Assembly: GCA_937969345.1 (NCBI GenBank)
Contig: CALBVK010000302.1
Location: 1-35,420, forward strand
Direction: 5' to 3'
DNA length: 35,420 bases
Source of the DNA: an uncultured Acidimicrobiales bacterium
GTDB lineage: Bacteria; Actinomycetota; Acidimicrobiia; Acidimicrobiales; SHLQ01
Shown here: positions 9,260 through 17,767 of the stretch, one piece after another
Numbering within the stretch: the stretch's first letter is position 1
Layout: each line of letters begins with the position of its first letter
Translations under genes and position numbers: made by a program
Notes under the pieces: model-generated
Seen by the model: the letters and a program-made list of their open reading frames with translations, nothing else
The model's database searches: none
What the model was told of the DNA's origin: nothing

Positions 9260-10246
9260 ATGCCTAGTCGCAGACAGTGGCGCAAGTCGCCCGATTTTCC
9301 GGATCACCCCGGACGTTTCGACGACGTTGGCGACTCATATCTCGATGCCGTCGACAGCGATCTCGTGGGCTTCGGGGAGACCGGTCAGCGCGGCTTTTCT
9401 GACGCGTGGGCTGACGCGCCCGAAGGTTTCGACCAGGCAACGGCGGCGTTCGCTACCGATGAGTCCGACACCAAAGGTCGTGATCTCGACGCCCGCTCCA
9501 AGACGTGGAAGGTCGTTCTGGCGCTGCTGATCCTCCTTGGAGTCGGCGCAGGGTGGGCGTACTCCAAAGGCGTATTCGAAGCCGAAACAGATCTAGCGGA
9601 AGAAAGCGGGGCTATCCCGACGTTGATCGCACCGGACATCGTGCGCGAGTACGTTTCGGAGCCAACCGAGATCGTTCTCGTCACCAAGTCGGTCGGCGAC
9701 GCGATGTTTTTGCGTGCCGGCGACGACGCAGAACCGAGGCCGGCCGTCGAACCCGTCGCGCCGCTCGTGGAGTCCTTTACCGCAGGACCTGTGCTCTGGG
9801 GTGGTCGGATACATATTGCCCTCACCGGGCAAGGGGTGGCCGACCCGGATCTCTGCCTGGTGACGACGTTGGTCTCCAACGACCTCCGAACCGTCGACCT
9901 CGCCGCGACGGGAACCTGTCCGGAGGTATTCGGTGCGACGGGCGACCGCATGGCATGTATTGGGTCGGACATGGTGCTTCTCGAGGTCTGGCCATTCGAT
10001 CCGCGGGCGGCGACGAAGCCACCCGCGGTGACGGCTGTTCGCTTCCGTGCCGAACTGACCGACGAGAATGGGGAGGTGGCCTCCCAACGCGGATCCGTGG
10101 CGCTCGCCGACGCATCCCAGGCTGATGCTCTGCTCGGTGCAGCGACGGTTCTCGGCGGATCACCCGGTGATGTCGTGACCGTGGAGGGACGGCAGTGCAC
10201 GTTGCTCGATCGAAGCGATCTCGTCATACAACTCTTGCCGTCGTGA
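9260..10246 (+). CDS. hypothetical single-pass membrane protein
   Basis: Open frame with one TM segment (WKVVLALLILLGVGAGWAY) and a large C-terminal domain; no family recognised. Confidence 0.75.
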   Translation: MPSRRQWRKSPDFPDHPGRFDDVGDSYLDAVDSDLVGFGETGQRGFSDAWADAPEGFDQATAAFATDESDTKGRDLDARSKTWKVVLALLILLGVGAGWAYSKGVFEAETDLAEESGAIPTLIAPDIVREYVSEPTEIVLVTKSVGDAMFLRAGDDAEPRPAVEPVAPLVESFTAGPVLWGGRIHIALTGQGVADPDLCLVTTLVSNDLRTVDLAATGTCPEVFGATGDRMACIGSDMVLLEVWPFDPRAATKPPAVTAVRFRAELTDENGEVASQRGSVALADASQADALLGAATVLGGSPGDVVTVEGRQCTLLDRSDLVIQLLPS

Positions 10247-10267
10247 CAACGGTGTAGGATCCGCGAC

Positions 10268-10951
10268 GTGTGTGGACGCTTTGCATCGACGACACCGCCC
10301 GACAAGTTGGCGGCCTATTTCGGCGCTGAGGCGCCGATCCTTGGTGACGAGGAGATTTCGGCTGACTACAACGTCGCTCCGACACGTGACGTCCCAATCG
10401 TGCGTGTACGTGAAGACGAGCGCCATCTCGACTACCTGCGATGGGGACTCGTGCCCCGTTGGGCCAAGGACCTTCGAATTGGATCGAAGATGATCAATGC
10501 ACGCGCCGAGACGGTTGCGACGAAGAACTCGTTTCGATCCGCGTTCGCTAAGCGACGTTGCATCGTCACCGCGGACGGTTTCTACGAATGGAAGCGACTC
10601 GATCCGAAAACCAAACAGCCCATGTATATCCACCGTGCCGACGGAGATCCATTGGCCTTCGCAGGCTTGTACGAACGCTGGACGGACGCGGAGAACCTTC
10701 GCGAGATCCACACGTGCACCATCATCACGACGACGCCGAACGAAATGATGGCGGAGATACACGACCGAATGCCGGTCCTGCTCTCACCGCAGCGGTGGGA
10801 TGAATGGCTCGATCCAGCCAATACCGAGACCGAGTCGTTACAACAGCTCCTCGTGCCAGCACCGAATGCGCTGCTGACCTCCTATGCCGTCTCGACCGAG
10901 GTCAACAGCGTCAAGAACAACAACGCAGATCTGCTGGCCCCGATCTCATGA
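10268..10951 (+). CDS. SOS response-associated peptidase (SRAP/YedK/HMCES family)
   Basis: GTG start gives MCGRFAS with catalytic Cys2; YNVAPTRDVPIVR...WGLVPRWAKD...INARAETV...FRSAFAKRRCIVTADGFYEW...MPVLL. Confidence 0.96.
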   Translation: MCGRFASTTPPDKLAAYFGAEAPILGDEEISADYNVAPTRDVPIVRVREDERHLDYLRWGLVPRWAKDLRIGSKMINARAETVATKNSFRSAFAKRRCIVTADGFYEWKRLDPKTKQPMYIHRADGDPLAFAGLYERWTDAENLREIHTCTIITTTPNEMMAEIHDRMPVLLSPQRWDEWLDPANTETESLQQLLVPAPNALLTSYAVSTEVNSVKNNNADLLAPIS

Positions 10952-12450
10952 CGTCAGCTTCCTGGGCGGACTCCGATTTCCGCCGTTCCGTGCGCAATCT
11001 CGGGCTGCGATGGCAGGCGCGGCTCGAAGGGAACGGTCCCGATCGAGCCATCCCGTGGATTCTTGCGTCGTTGCTCTTTCTCGGATTCGGTGCGTTGTCG
11101 CTCGCGCGGTATCGCAGCCTCGAGCTCGGGTCACAGCTTGCGGCATGGATGCAAGGTATGTGGCTTGTCGCCGAGGGGGAGGACCCCCTGGTTTCGCTGA
11201 CAGGGCGCGACCTTTTCGATGGTCAGTTCTCGCTCATTATGTGGCCGCTCGCAAAACTGTCCGCGGTGCTGCCTGCTGGGCCGATGCTCCTTACTTTGCA
11301 AGCCTTTGCCCTTGCCATTGCGGTGGTTCCGCTCTGGCGTATTGCTCGCGGCGTGCTCGAGCTCGGTGTCGAGACCGCCTTGGTGCTCGGGCTTGCCTAT
11401 GGCTTGCAGCCGCAGTTGCACAATCTGAACCTCGCCGAGTTTCATCCCGAGTCGTTCGCTGTTCCCGCCTTTCTTTGGGCGTACTTGTTCAGCCAAGACA
11501 AGCATTGGGTGAGGTTCGCAATCGCCGTCGCTTTTGCCCTCTCGACCCGATCGGATCTTGGACTGGTCGTCATTGGACTCGGAGCGCTGCTCGCCGTCGA
11601 GGGGCGAACACGGTCGGGTCGTGTCACCGCTGCGGTCGGTGCAATCTGGGCCATCTTGGCGCTCGGGGTATTCCGCGCTGACCTATCAGGCGGCGAATTC
11701 GTCTACGGCGACGCCTTCATTTCCTACGGCGACGGTCCGATCGCGATCCTTTGGGGAATGCTGACCAACCCCACCCAGGTGTTGTCCGACTTCTTTGCAG
11801 AAGAAAATTTCCAGAACCTCGTGCTGCTGTTTGCTCCCTGGCTGTTCCTGCCGGTCCTTCGACTGCGGTTCCAGCTGCCACTCGTACTCTTTGGAATCTT
11901 CCAGTTTCTCGCCGATACCCCGCCCGGAGAGTTCGGTAACCCGCAGCAGTACGTGGCCGCACTCGCGTTTTTGCCGATCGCCGCAGCGTTTGCATTCCGA
12001 GCGGTCGGGCGACGTTCGGTTCGCCGCGTGTTCGTCAACGGACGCCTGCTCGGAGGCGTGTTGTTCGCGAGCGCCGCGTTCTTTCTATTCGCCTCGGGAA
12101 GCAGCCTGTACAACGACCCGTGGACATGGGGTTCTCGTTCGGTGAACGACCTCGATGTGATCGAAGCGACCGAATCGGTGCGGCCAGGTGACTCCGTAGC
12201 TGCACTCGAGCGCGCCCTACCGTTGCTCGCCGACCGGACCGATCTGATCGTCTTCCCGGACGGCCTGGAGATCTACAAGCCCGCGGAACCCGCATTCGAT
12301 AGCGACGTCATCATTGTTGACGAGTCCGACGAAGGCTGGAACGACACGGGCCGTTTCACCTTCGATCAGGTGATCGAAGCACGGGGCTTCGCCGTCGAGA
12401 ACCGCTTTGGGACGATCTCGGTCTACCGCCGAGATGTCGATGCGGAGTGA
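10948..12450 (+). CDS. DUF2079 family polytopic membrane protein
   Basis: ATGA-overlapping start MTSASWADSDFRRSVRNLG; multiple TM segments; FDGQFSLIMWPLA...EFHPESFAVPAFLWAY...NPQQYVAALAFLP as in DUF2079 proteins. Confidence 0.85.
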   Translation: MTSASWADSDFRRSVRNLGLRWQARLEGNGPDRAIPWILASLLFLGFGALSLARYRSLELGSQLAAWMQGMWLVAEGEDPLVSLTGRDLFDGQFSLIMWPLAKLSAVLPAGPMLLTLQAFALAIAVVPLWRIARGVLELGVETALVLGLAYGLQPQLHNLNLAEFHPESFAVPAFLWAYLFSQDKHWVRFAIAVAFALSTRSDLGLVVIGLGALLAVEGRTRSGRVTAAVGAIWAILALGVFRADLSGGEFVYGDAFISYGDGPIAILWGMLTNPTQVLSDFFAEENFQNLVLLFAPWLFLPVLRLRFQLPLVLFGIFQFLADTPPGEFGNPQQYVAALAFLPIAAAFAFRAVGRRSVRRVFVNGRLLGGVLFASAAFFLFASGSSLYNDPWTWGSRSVNDLDVIEATESVRPGDSVAALERALPLLADRTDLIVFPDGLEIYKPAEPAFDSDVIIVDESDEGWNDTGRFTFDQVIEARGFAVENRFGTISVYRRDVDAE

Positions 12451-12851
12451 CCTGCGTCGATGAGCGCTGAGCGCAAGGACAGCAGGTACTCGTCGAGGAG
12501 AGCCTGATCCGGGTTCGGATTTGCGTTGGTGAAATCGAGCTGCGCCATGGAGTTCATGGGCACCACGTGAAGATGGGTGTGGGGAACCTCGAAACCGGCG
12601 ATCATCAGGCCGATACGCGCTGGAGAGAAGACCGCCATCTGCGCTCGGCCGATCGCGTGGGCGACCTCGGTGAGATGCGCTGCGCTCGATGCACCGAGGT
12701 CCGTCCACAGATCGCACTCTTGCCGAGGGACGACGAGTGCATGTCCTGGAGCCAGCGGACGAACGTCCAGAAAGCTCACGCACATGTCGTCTTCCCACAA
12801 CATCCGAGACGGGATCGCCCCATCGATAATCTTCGAAAAAATACTGGCCAT
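12423..12851 (-). CDS. HIT-family hydrolase
   Basis: MASIFSKIIDGAIPSRMLWEDDMCVSFLDVRPLAPGHALVVPRQE...HTHLHVVP histidine triad. Confidence 0.95.
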   Translation of the reverse strand: MASIFSKIIDGAIPSRMLWEDDMCVSFLDVRPLAPGHALVVPRQECDLWTDLGASSAAHLTEVAHAIGRAQMAVFSPARIGLMIAGFEVPHTHLHVVPMNSMAQLDFTNANPNPDQALLDEYLLSLRSALIDAGHSASTSRR

Positions 12852-12858
12852 ATGGGCG

Positions 12859-12877
12859 AGCGTAGCGTCGATACGCT
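12859..12877. promoter_or_regulatory. Divergent TACGCT -10 elements for the HIT gene (minus, 12859-12864) and pgsA-like gene (plus, 12872-12877)
   Basis: Plus strand AGCGTA-gcgtcga-TACGCT; each hexamer lies 7 or 6 nt from its start codon. Confidence 0.65.
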
Positions 12878-12883
12878 GGTGTT

Positions 12884-13477
12884 ATGACCTCTGAGCCGGC
12901 TTCACCTGAGCGCACCGAATGGCGGCCGTTTACCGTTCCGAACGCGATCACCCTTGTCCGGCTGATGTGCGTTCCGGTATTCGTGTGGCTGCTCTTTAGC
13001 CGAGACGATCGCGTGGGTGCAGCGGTGTTGCTCGCAGCGTTGGGTTCGACCGACTGGATCGACGGCTGGTTTGCCCGACGCTTCGACCAGGTAAGCGAAT
13101 TCGGCAAGATCTTCGATCCGTCCGCTGACCGGCTGATGATGCTCACGGCTGTCATCGCAACATGGGTCGACGGATCGGTGCCAGCGTGGTTCGCCTTTCT
13201 GACCCTTTTGCGAGAAGGTCTTGTCACGGTCGCCGCCCTCGGTTTGGGAGCGCTGGGGGTCGAGCGTTTCGACGTGACGTGGTGGGGCAAGACCGGCACG
13301 TTCTTCTTGATGTTCGCGTACCCATTCCTGCTCGGCGGAGCCTCGACGCTTGCGAGCGCTGACTGGCTACGAGCCGCTGGCTGGTTGTGTGGCATTCCCG
13401 GTCTTGTCATTTCGTGGTACGCGGCCGCTGGCTATGTGCCGATCGCTCGTGCGGCCCTTGCCGAGGCTCGCCGCTGA
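12884..13477 (+). CDS. CDP-alcohol phosphatidyltransferase (PgsA-like)
   Basis: PNAITLVRLMCVPVFVWLL; complete motif DWIDGWFARRFDQVSEFGKIFDPSADR. Confidence 0.93.
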   Translation: MTSEPASPERTEWRPFTVPNAITLVRLMCVPVFVWLLFSRDDRVGAAVLLAALGSTDWIDGWFARRFDQVSEFGKIFDPSADRLMMLTAVIATWVDGSVPAWFAFLTLLREGLVTVAALGLGALGVERFDVTWWGKTGTFFLMFAYPFLLGGASTLASADWLRAAGWLCGIPGLVISWYAAAGYVPIARAALAEARR

Positions 13478-13502
13478 GTTGTCGCGGTTGGCGCCGACTT
13501 GT

Positions 13503-13523
13503 GTCAGACCATCTGACTACACT
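13503..13523 (+). promoter_or_regulatory. gcvH promoter: inverted repeat GTCAGA-CCA-TCTGAC abutting -10 TACACT
   Basis: Perfect 6-bp arms at 13503-13508 and 13512-13517; TACACT at 13518-13523; ATG at 13532. Confidence 0.6.
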
Positions 13524-13531
13524 CGCCAGTA

Positions 13532-13912
13532 ATGGGAATTCCACAAGACCTTCGCTACACCAACGACCATGAATGGGTCCGCGTCGATGGTGGCAACGTT
13601 CGTGTCGGCATCACCGACTACGCCCAAGACGCCCTCGGTGATGTCGTCTACATCGACCTGCCAGCGGTCGGCGAGTCCGTCGAGGTCCAGGCGGGTATGG
13701 GCGAGGTCGAATCCACCAAGTCCGTGTCCGATCTCTTCGCTCCGGTTACCGGCACCGTCGTCGAGGTGAACACCGCACTCGAGGATGCTCCAGGATTGTT
13801 GAACTCCGATCCGTATGGCGAGGGTTGGCTGTGCGTCTTGTCCCTCGACGACCCGACCCAGTTAGATGCGCTTCTCGATGCTGGCGCATACGCTGAGCTG
13901 ATAGGGGAGTGA
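13532..13912 (+). CDS. gcvH: glycine cleavage system H protein
   Basis: MGIPQDLRYTNDHEWVRVDGGNVRVGITDYAQDALGDVVYIDLPAVG...GEVESTKSVSDLFAPVTGTVVEVN (lipoyl-Lys context). Confidence 0.97.
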   Translation: MGIPQDLRYTNDHEWVRVDGGNVRVGITDYAQDALGDVVYIDLPAVGESVEVQAGMGEVESTKSVSDLFAPVTGTVVEVNTALEDAPGLLNSDPYGEGWLCVLSLDDPTQLDALLDAGAYAELIGE

Positions 13913-13914
13913 CC

Positions 13915-14400
13915 ATGGATCGTGTATGCCCAGCGTGTAACCATCGCAATGACCTCGGAGCGAACTTTTGCTCGTCGTGTGGCGAACGCATCGGGGGAGG
14001 CCCCGACGATCCAACTGCGGCCATCCCTGTCATCGAGCATCCCGATCAACCCGATCGTGAACACCTCGCAGATCGCGAAGCGTTCGACGAGGCGATCGGC
14101 ATCTTGGTCGTCGATGATGGCCCAAAGGGAGGCTCTCGATACGCGCTCGATTCTCCATTGATCACCGCTGGGCGGCATCCCGAAAGCGATATCTTTCTCG
14201 ATGATGTAACCGTCTCGCGCCGCCATGTCGAGATCGCGAATGCAGACGGCGTCTACCGGGCCAAGGATGTCGGGTCGCTCAACGGCACCTACATCAACAA
14301 GCAGTTGATCGAGGACGCCGAGCTCGTCGATGGTGACGAGTTGCAAATCGGGCGCTTTAAGTTGTTGTTCTTCCACGGAACTGCGGTTCCCGACCAGTAG
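13915..14400 (+). CDS. FHA-domain protein, GarA/OdhI-like, with N-terminal zinc ribbon
   Basis: CPACNHRNDLGANFCSSCGERI zinc ribbon; AGRHPESDIFLDDVTVSRRHVEI...DVGSLNGTYINKQLI...LQIGRFKLLFF; adjacent to gcvH as in mycobacteria. Alternative GTG start at 13909. Confidence 0.93.
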   Translation: MDRVCPACNHRNDLGANFCSSCGERIGGGPDDPTAAIPVIEHPDQPDREHLADREAFDEAIGILVVDDGPKGGSRYALDSPLITAGRHPESDIFLDDVTVSRRHVEIANADGVYRAKDVGSLNGTYINKQLIEDAELVDGDELQIGRFKLLFFHGTAVPDQ

Positions 14401-14450
14401 CCGGTGGCCTCGCTCGATAGGCTGGGTCTCCGCTTGAAGAGGAGTCATCG

Positions 14451-14951
14451 ATGGTTCCAATGGAACTCGTTGGAGTGCGCGTAGAGCTGCCGAGCAACAC
14501 GCCGATCGTGCTGTTGCGTGCCAACGCTGACGACACGGAAGAGGCTGGCGGCCTGGTGCTGCCGATCTTTATCGGCGGTCCAGAGGCGACGGCCATCGCG
14601 CTTGCACATGAGGGTGTCGAGCCGCCGAGGCCAATGACGCACGATCTGTTCGCACAGTCCCTTGACGCCATGGACGTGCGAATCGAGAAGGTCGTCATTA
14701 CCGAGCTCCGTGAGCGAACCTTCTTCGCCGAGCTACATATGCGCTCGCCGAGCGAGGCCCGGGTCATGTCCGCACGGCCATCGGATGCAATTGCGCTCGC
14801 GGTTCGCCTCGGTGTACCAATCTTTGCCGAAGATGAGTTACTCGCCGAGGTTGGCTACAGCGATACCCCCGATGCCGAGGAGGAATCTGAGGATGTCGTC
14901 GAGGATTTCAGGGACTTCTTGGACTCGGTGAACCCCGAGGACTTCGCCTAA
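14451..14951 (+). CDS. bifunctional nuclease family protein (DUF151)
   Basis: MELVGVRVELPSNTPIVLLR...LPIFIGGPEATAIALAHEG..RPMTHDLF...ARPSDAIALAVRLGVPIFAEDELL. Confidence 0.93.
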   Translation: MVPMELVGVRVELPSNTPIVLLRANADDTEEAGGLVLPIFIGGPEATAIALAHEGVEPPRPMTHDLFAQSLDAMDVRIEKVVITELRERTFFAELHMRSPSEARVMSARPSDAIALAVRLGVPIFAEDELLAEVGYSDTPDAEEESEDVVEDFRDFLDSVNPEDFA

Positions 14952-14963
14952 CCGAGTACCTGT

Positions 14964-14984
14964 CTTCGCGCGGTACGCGCGAAG
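14964..14984. terminator. Perfect 9-bp stem / 3-nt loop hairpin (CTTCGCGCG-GTA-CGCGCGAAG) just after DUF151
   Basis: Inverted repeat read directly; 12 nt after the DUF151 stop; no T-tract, so terminator function is tentative. Confidence 0.5.
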
Positions 14985-15001
14985 GAAACCACCGAGGGTC
15001 A

Positions 15002-15044
15002 TTGACCCGGTGCGCGCCCCGACTTAGGATTACGTCACCGTAAT
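15002..15044 (+). promoter_or_regulatory. Putative promoter TTGACC-N17-TAGGAT with downstream palindrome ATTACG-TCAC-CGTAAT upstream of the MerR gene
   Basis: -35 at 15002-15007, -10 at 15025-15030, perfect 6-bp inverted repeat 15029-15044 covering the predicted start site. Confidence 0.6.
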
Positions 15045-15090
15045 TCCACCGACGTTGTACCGACGTCGACAACGGGCAAGGACGACACCC

Positions 15091-15573
15091 ATGACGCACC
15101 CAGACGACACGCTTGGCTTCAGTGGCAAAAGCACCGCAGAGATCGTTGGCATCACGTACCGCCAGCTCGACTATTGGGCACGAACCGATCTCATCCGTCC
15201 GTCCATGGCCGATGCCACCGGGAGCGGATCTCGACGCAAGTACACCTATCGCAACCTGCTCGAACTCAAGGTCGTCAAGAACCTGCTCGATGCCGGTATT
15301 CGTCTCGAGCAGGTTCGCGAGATATTTGCCTATCTCCAAGACGAACTTGGCGAGGACATCACGACGGCGAATCTCGTCGTTAATGGAAGTCAGCCAACTC
15401 TGGTTCGTAGTGGCGAAGAAATGATCGATCTTCTGCAGACCGGTCAGGGTGTACTGAACATTCTTCCCCTCAGTGGTGTCGTCGATGAGCTCGACGAGAA
15501 GCTGGTCGAACTGTTCCCCAATCGCGCAGCTGTCGCCGGCCCAGATACCGCTACTGCCGCTGTTGGCCAGTAG
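15091..15573 (+). CDS. MerR-family transcriptional regulator
   Basis: FSGKSTAEIVGITYRQLDYWARTDLIRPSMADATGSGSRRKYTYRNLLELKVVKNLLDAGIRLEQVREIFAYL; start MTHPDDTLG chosen. Confidence 0.93.
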   Translation: MTHPDDTLGFSGKSTAEIVGITYRQLDYWARTDLIRPSMADATGSGSRRKYTYRNLLELKVVKNLLDAGIRLEQVREIFAYLQDELGEDITTANLVVNGSQPTLVRSGEEMIDLLQTGQGVLNILPLSGVVDELDEKLVELFPNRAAVAGPDTATAAVGQ

Positions 15574-16585
15574 CCATCTCCGCTGGGTTTTCCTCGCCCT
15601 TTGGGTCGCTCTGATCGGATGCGGCTCCAACGACATCGCGCCCAACGACATCGCGCTCAACGACATCGCACCCAACGGCGCATCTACCGACCTTGACGAG
15701 TCCGCGGCAATATCCAACGACGCTTCGACGACGACGCTCGGCCCTGTATCGACGACGACAACGGATTCGAGTTCGTCCGACCCAGAGGACGAGGTCGAGT
15801 CGCCGAGCGATGACGAAGTCGCCACGCTCGAGCCAATAGACCCGCCGACCTCCACGACATCGACCGCTCCGAGCGTATCGAGCACGACGACATCGACGGC
15901 CGAATCGACGACAGCGGTGCCAACGGCTGAGTCGACGTCCACGGCCCCTCCGGAGACAACGACGACGACGGCTGCCACCTCGGCCACTCTGCCGCTGCCA
16001 GCGTCCATACCAGCGTTTGCGTCGACAATTTCGCCGATCACTGACCAGGTCGCCTCCCGGCTGACGCACTCGTGGCGCGAGGGGTGCCCGGTCGGCCTCG
16101 ATGAGCTTCGTTACCTGACGGTGACCCATTGGAACTTCGACGGCCGTGCCGCCACCGGGGAGCTGATTGTTCGAGCGGACTTCGCCGAACCGATGGTTGG
16201 TGTCTTTCGCACGCTCTACGAGAACGGCTTCCCCATCCAGCAAATGCAACTTGTGGACCTGTACGAAGGTGACGACGACCGATCGATGTCAGCGAACAAC
16301 ACGTCGGCGTTCAATTGCCGAGAAGTCGCGTGGAAGCCAGGAGTGTGGTCGAACCATGCCCTCGGCACCGCCATCGACATCAACCCGTTGGTAAACCCCT
16401 ACGTCTCCAACACACGCGTCCTCCCACCGGAAGGGTCGATCTATATCGATCGCACGGTGGAGACGTTGGGCGGGATCTACGCCGGCGACGTGGTGACCGA
16501 AGCGTTTTCTTCGATTGGGTGGGGCTGGGGCGGAACCTGGAGTTCAGCGAAGGACTGGCAGCACTTCAGCGCAAGCGGGGGATAA
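15563..16585 (+). CDS. putative lipoprotein with M15-family (D-Ala-D-Ala carboxypeptidase-like) domain and Ser/Thr-rich linker
   Basis: LRWVFLALWVALIGC lipobox; long Thr/Ser/Pro linker; HWNFDGRAATGELIV...SAFNCREVAWKPGVWSNHALGTAIDINPLVNPYV...WGWGGTWSSAKDWQHF. The TTG start at 15563 is a guess. Confidence 0.82.
   Translation: MASSHLRWVFLALWVALIGCGSNDIAPNDIALNDIAPNGASTDLDESAAISNDASTTTLGPVSTTTTDSSSSDPEDEVESPSDDEVATLEPIDPPTSTTSTAPSVSSTTTSTAESTTAVPTAESTSTAPPETTTTTAATSATLPLPASIPAFASTISPITDQVASRLTHSWREGCPVGLDELRYLTVTHWNFDGRAATGELIVRADFAEPMVGVFRTLYENGFPIQQMQLVDLYEGDDDRSMSANNTSAFNCREVAWKPGVWSNHALGTAIDINPLVNPYVSNTRVLPPEGSIYIDRTVETLGGIYAGDVVTEAFSSIGWGWGGTWSSAKDWQHFSASGG
15629..15676 (+). repeat. Three tandem copies of a ~15-bp unit (aacgacatcgcgccc) encoding NDIAP/NDIAL/NDIAP
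   Basis: Direct reading of the sequence downstream of the lipobox Cys codon. Confidence 0.85.
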
Positions 16586-17689
16586 CTAGAGAACCTGGTT
16601 GCGCAGCTGTCGCAGCGTATGGTCGGCGAGTACCAGCGCAGCCATGGCATCGACCATTGGAACAGCTCGCGGCAGAACACACGGGTCGTGGCGCCCCTTT
16701 GCGGCAAGTGTGGTCGCTTCGTTGTCGACGGTCACCGTGTCCTGTTGCGATGAGATCGTCGCCGTTGGCTTAAAGGCGACCCGGAAGAGGAGGTCTTCGC
16801 CGTTACTGATGCCGCCTTGGACCCCGCCCGAGTGGTTTGTCGCCGTTCGGGGCACTCCATCTGGACCGGGCACGAATGCGTCGTTGTGGGTTAGGCCCGT
16901 CATCGCAATTGCGCCGAAGCCGCTGCCGATCTCAAAGCCTTTGGTTGCTGGCAGCGACAGCATTGCTTTTGCGAGATCTGCCTCGAGGCGGTCAAAGACC
17001 GGCTCACCGAGTCCGACCGGCATGTGTCGAATGACGGCGCGGACGGCTCCGCCAAGCGAGTCGCCGTCGCGACGGGCTTGTTCGATGGCGGCGGTCATTG
17101 CTTGTGCTGCATCGGGGTCCGGACAGCGGGTCGGATCACCCTCGACATCGTTTACCGTCACCGATGCTGAATCAACGCTCGCTGCAACCGTGTGGACCTG
17201 GTCAACCCAGGAGACGATTTCGGGGGCCGCAGTATCGCGACGTTTCGCCAGTGCATCGAGCAGCTGCATGGCGATCGCTCCAGCGGCCACCCGGCCAATG
17301 GTTTCGCGAGCACTTGAGCGGCCACCTCCAGCGATCGAACGGTTTCCGTACTTCGCGTCGTAGGTGAAGTCGGCATGTGAGGGGCGGTAGAGCTCGCGAA
17401 GGTGGTCGTACGCACCGGAACGGGCGTCGGCATTGCGAACCAACATGGCGAGCGGCGCTCCCGTCGAGGCGCCGTCCTCGACCCCCGACAGAATCTCAAC
17501 GAGGTCTTTCTCGTCGCGTTGGGTAGTCAGGCGGCTCTGCCCCGGACGTCGCCGGTCGAGTTGCTCCTGAATGTGGTCGATGTCGATCGCCAGGCGAGCG
17601 GGGAGGCCATCGATGACGACCCCGACGCCTCCACCATGGCTTTCACCAAATGTCGAGATCGAGAACGTATGGCCGAACGAGTTACCCAC
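16586..17689 (-). CDS. aroC: chorismate synthase
   Basis: GTG start; [33 protein letters not shown]...[16 protein letters not shown]...[39 protein letters not shown]. Confidence 0.97.
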   Translation of the reverse strand: MGNSFGHTFSISTFGESHGGGVGVVIDGLPARLAIDIDHIQEQLDRRRPGQSRLTTQRDEKDLVEILSGVEDGASTGAPLAMLVRNADARSGAYDHLRELYRPSHADFTYDAKYGNRSIAGGGRSSARETIGRVAAGAIAMQLLDALAKRRDTAAPEIVSWVDQVHTVAASVDSASVTVNDVEGDPTRCPDPDAAQAMTAAIEQARRDGDSLGGAVRAVIRHMPVGLGEPVFDRLEADLAKAMLSLPATKGFEIGSGFGAIAMTGLTHNDAFVPGPDGVPRTATNHSGGVQGGISNGEDLLFRVAFKPTATISSQQDTVTVDNEATTLAAKGRHDPCVLPRAVPMVDAMAALVLADHTLRQLRNQVL

Positions 17690-17724
17690 GGCTCAAGGCT
17701 ATCCGCCGGTCAACTATCCCAGTC

Positions 17725-17739
17725 GCGCTCAGCGAGCGC
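17725..17739. terminator. Hairpin GCGCTC-AGC-GAGCGC downstream of the conservon operon
   Basis: Perfect 6-bp inverted repeat between the GTPase-gene stop (17768) and the aroC start; no T-tract. Confidence 0.35.
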
Positions 17740-17767
17740 CGCCGGGAGAGCGAAGGAGGAATGGTTG

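Noticed and set aside
12217-13410. 397-aa minus ORF
   Set aside because: Antisense to the pgsA-like gene and out of frame with the HIT gene; no recognisable motif.
14908-16041. 377-aa minus ORF with Val/Asp/Ser repeats
   Set aside because: Shadow ORF opposite merR and the Thr-rich linker (ACG/CGT triplets); the plus-strand products are recognisable families.
15551-16249. 232-aa Arg-rich minus ORF
   Set aside because: Low-complexity antisense shadow of the Ser/Thr linker of the M15 lipoprotein.
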